DNA from: Caldithrix abyssi
GTDB lineage: Bacteria; Calditrichota; Calditrichia; Calditrichales; Calditrichaceae
Assembly (NCBI GenBank): GCA_011369465.1
Contig: DRQG01000060.1
Location: forward strand, 1-34,692
DNA length: 34,692 nucleotides
Direction of reading: 5' to 3'
Notes under the pieces: model-generated
Databases searched by the model: none
Told to the model about the DNA's origin: nothing
The model's input: only the letters and a program-made list of their open reading frames with translations
Translations under genes and position numbers: made by a program
In this document: one piece after another, positions 32,256-34,692 of the stretch
Layout: each line of letters opens with the position of its first letter
How positions within the stretch are numbered: the stretch's first letter is position 1

Positions 32256-34692
32256 ATGTACTTATCCCGTTTACAGCTTATTGGTTTTAAATCTTTTGCT
32301 CACAAAACAAAGCTCGATTTTAACGAAGGCCTTTCCTGTATAATCGGTCCTAACGGCTCCGGTAAATCCAATATTGTTGACGCCGTACGTTGGGTACTTG
32401 GCGAACAACGTGTTTCTTCCCTGAGAAGCGATAAAATGGAAAACGTGATTTTTAGCGGTACGCGTACACGTAAACCCATGGGGATGACCGAAGTCTCAAT
32501 GACCATTCAGAATAATAAAAATATCCTTAAAACCGAATTTGAAGAAGTGGTTATTTCGCGCCGTTTGTACCGTTCGGGCGAGAGCCAGTATCTGATCAAC
32601 AAAACGCCTGTTCGTCTAAAAGACATTCAGGATATATTTATGGATACCGGTATGGGCGCCAATTCCTATTCGGTAATCGAATTAAAAATGGTGGAAAGCA
32701 TTTTAAGCGAAAATAAGCAGGAACGGCGCTTATTGCTGGACGAAGCCGCAGGCGTTGTTAAATACAAGGTGCGCCGTAAATCGGCCTTACGCAAACTGGA
32801 AGCTACCCGCCTTGATTTAAACCGTATTAACGATATTATCAGCGAAGTGGATAAGGTGGTGCGTTCGCTATCCAGACAGGTTGGCAAAGCCAGACGCTAC
32901 ATCGAATATACCGACGAGCTTAAAAAACTGGAAATCGGCCTGGCGCGATTCCGATACCATCGCTATCTGGAAGATATTCAACCCCTTCAGGCACAGTTGA
33001 AGGAATTAAGCAAGATAAAGGAAGAAAGTCATCATCAGATTACCATTGACGAAGCGCTGCTGGAAGATTACAAACGCGAAATAATCCAGATTGAACAGGA
33101 TTTACAAAAAATAAACGCCGAATTACATCAACAGGACAGCCGCGTGGCGCAAATTAACCAGGAAGAAGCGGTGGCCCGTACCAAACTGGAAGAAATGGAG
33201 AAAACAAAACAGCGTTTTGCGCAAGAAATCGCTGAATACGAACAGAAGATTTCCCTGTTACAAACAAACCTGACCGAATACGAGGCCGAACTCACTCAGC
33301 TGAATGAGCAGGCCGAATTAGCTCAGGAAGAATATCGTCGCATTGCCGCAGAACGCAATGATGAACTTGAACAAATCCAAAAAGAAAAACACGAGATCGA
33401 TCAACTTAATGATACTTTCCGCAAACAACTTCAAATACTTACCGGGGAAAAAGATAAACTAAAACAGAGCGAATTAAAAGCCGGATTTTTAATTGATCAA
33501 AAGACCGAAATTCAAAAGGAAATCGAACGCTCCGGAGATACCTTTAAGGAATTGCAGGACAGATTATCAACTCAGCAAAAACTCAGACAGGAAAAAGCCC
33601 GCCTTCAGACCGAACTGCAAGATAATATAACGCAACTCGAAAAGCGGATAGAAGAACAAAAAGAAAGCATCGCTGCCACGCAGGAAGAAAAAAATAAAAT
33701 CATAAACGAGTTAGAACGGCTAAATTCCCGTTTGAACTTTCTCAATCAAATCATTTCCAGCTATGAAGGACACAGCAGCAGCACCCAATTTGCCATGCAG
33801 CAAAAAGACCGACTGAAAGGTATTCACGGCACAGTGGCGGAAATCATTTCAGCCGACCCGGAAGCTTCAGGACTAATTGAAATTATTTTAAGCGATGCTT
33901 TAAACTATATCATCGTATCCGATGTGCCTACTGCCCGCGAATTGATCGAAATCGTTCGTAAAGAGAATAAAGGGCGCATTACTTTGGTGCCATTGGATCG
34001 TTTAAAGACCCTGTCTGTTCCCGACCCGGTCTATCCTGACGGTATAGATCCGCTGATCAGGCATATCAAAACAGATCAACAATATCAGCCGCTGCTGCGG
34101 TTGTTACTGGGTGACGTCGTGATAACGGACGATCTCGACACCGCACTGCGCCAATCGGAAAAATATCCCGAATTTCGTTTCATTACACGAAACGGCCATA
34201 CACTGGCCGGTCAACAACGCATTTCCGGTGGATCGGTCAAGAAAAAAGAATACTCTCTTATCGGCCGGAAAGATCAGCTGCGTCAGATTGAACAGGCCAT
34301 CCGGGATAAGCAAAATACGCTGAACAAGGTATCCTCCACCCTTACCGAATACAATGCGCTTCTGCAAAAGAGCGAAAAAGGACTTACAGAATTGCGGGAG
34401 CGGGTAAAAGTAACCCGAGAAGAGTTTTTCAAAACAGAGGCGATTGAGAACCAGTTAAAATACGAAATCGAACAACATGAAAGAAGTAAAGCGGAACAGC
34501 GTAACCAGATAAAAACGATCGAACAGAATTTAAAGGCGTTGAATGAAGAAATAAAGAAATTACGGGCGGAAGTGGAAACCAAACAGTCCGAACTAAACAA
34601 ACTGGAAAGCGAAACAATCCGCCGCACCGGAGAATTTGAGCGGAAAAACGAGATTCTGCAAAACATGACCGATGAAGTGCAGCAAGCGCAGC
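32256..34692 (+). CDS. smc: Chromosome segregation protein Smc, C-terminal part beyond the window
   Basis: The first 812 residues are visible. Walker A GPNGSGKS is at 31-38 in the N-terminal head, followed by VRWVLGEQ. The head also contains DTGMGANSYSVIELKMVESI and DEAAGVVKYKVRRK. The SYSVIEL form replaces the usual IGQG and resembles Bacteroidota Smc proteins. A long coiled coil (about 170-500) leads to the hinge domain (about 519-660, with GIHGTVAEI, DALNYIIVSD and RISGGSV), then the returning coiled coil runs to the window edge. The ABC signature and Walker B lie beyond it. Smc forms the ring-shaped condensin that organises and segregates the chromosome. A GGAG motif is placed four bases before the ATG. 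The reverse-strand frames over it are shadows. Confidence 0.95.
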   Translation, partial: MYLSRLQLIGFKSFAHKTKLDFNEGLSCIIGPNGSGKSNIVDAVRWVLGEQRVSSLRSDKMENVIFSGTRTRKPMGMTEVSMTIQNNKNILKTEFEEVVISRRLYRSGESQYLINKTPVRLKDIQDIFMDTGMGANSYSVIELKMVESILSENKQERRLLLDEAAGVVKYKVRRKSALRKLEATRLDLNRINDIISEVDKVVRSLSRQVGKARRYIEYTDELKKLEIGLARFRYHRYLEDIQPLQAQLKELSKIKEESHHQITIDEALLEDYKREIIQIEQDLQKINAELHQQDSRVAQINQEEAVARTKLEEMEKTKQRFAQEIAEYEQKISLLQTNLTEYEAELTQLNEQAELAQEEYRRIAAERNDELEQIQKEKHEIDQLNDTFRKQLQILTGEKDKLKQSELKAGFLIDQKTEIQKEIERSGDTFKELQDRLSTQQKLRQEKARLQTELQDNITQLEKRIEEQKESIAATQEEKNKIINELERLNSRLNFLNQIISSYEGHSSSTQFAMQQKDRLKGIHGTVAEIISADPEASGLIEIILSDALNYIIVSDVPTARELIEIVRKENKGRITLVPLDRLKTLSVPDPVYPDGIDPLIRHIKTDQQYQPLLRLLLGDVVITDDLDTALRQSEKYPEFRFITRNGHTLAGQQRISGGSVKKKEYSLIGRKDQLRQIEQAIRDKQNTLNKVSSTLTEYNALLQKSEKGLTELRERVKVTREEFFKTEAIENQLKYEIEQHERSKAEQRNQIKTIEQNLKALNEEIKKLRAEVETKQSELNKLESETIRRTGEFERKNEILQNMTDEVQQAQ

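Overview
The window reads as ordinary chromosome from a Gram-negative bacterium, most probably of the Fibrobacterota-Chlorobiota-Bacteroidota (FCB) superphylum and perhaps close to Calditrichota. This placement is inferred. It rests on Sec-secreted and lipobox-bearing envelope proteins, a TolB-like propeller lipoprotein, very large TPR proteins, and an Smc head that has the SYSVIEL form I associate with Bacteroidota where most bacteria have an IGQG-type motif. No rRNA, tRNA, CRISPR array or recognisable transposase was seen. All genes up to about 27.44 kb lie on the minus strand and all later genes lie on the plus strand, with a divergent promoter region between them.

Layout, left to right. 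1-0.7 kb: a markedly AT-rich accessory piece with a cut-off hypothetical gene and a four-helix membrane protein. 0.7-5.2 kb: fructose-1,6-bisphosphatase, a tandem universal stress protein, gpsA and plsY (glycerol-3-phosphate and phosphatidic acid synthesis), and a DUF4416 protein. 5.15-7.08 kb: a long-chain acyl-CoA synthetase with its own good promoter and terminator. 7.07-11.1 kb: a MrfA/MrfB (YprA/YprB) DNA-repair pair split by a GxxExxY nuclease-like gene and a 102-bp inverted-repeat element. 11.16-19.86 kb: a tightly packed run read as aroQ, mltG, pcrA, a 1207-residue periplasmic TPR protein and a TPR/propeller lipoprotein, ending in a terminator. 20-21 kb: a TrpD-family gene with no ordinary start codon at its expected N-terminus. 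21.1-25.3 kb: a degenerate UshA-like secreted protein, then secD-secF-STAS. 25.4-27.4 kb: ligA. 27.6-32.2 kb (plus strand): two overlapping lipoprotein genes, a PdxJ-like protein that has lost its catalytic histidines, and a GH2-like protein fused to a membrane domain. 32.26 kb to the end: the first two-thirds of smc.

The main functional themes are membrane lipid supply (plsY, gpsA, acyl-CoA synthetase), DNA repair and chromosome maintenance (mrfA, mrfB, pcrA, ligA, smc), protein export (secD, secF), cell-wall assembly (mltG), and envelope scaffolding (TPR and propeller proteins). Several genes look like enzyme folds with altered active sites (PdxJ-like, UshA-like, GH2-like, TrpD). Together with the split mrfAB locus these are the most promising leads. 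Four promoters with TTG-type -35 boxes and exact 17-bp spacing suggest a conventional sigma-70 promoter architecture. No spacer between genes exceeds 300 bases; the longest (4386-4611) holds a candidate promoter and a structured inverted repeat.
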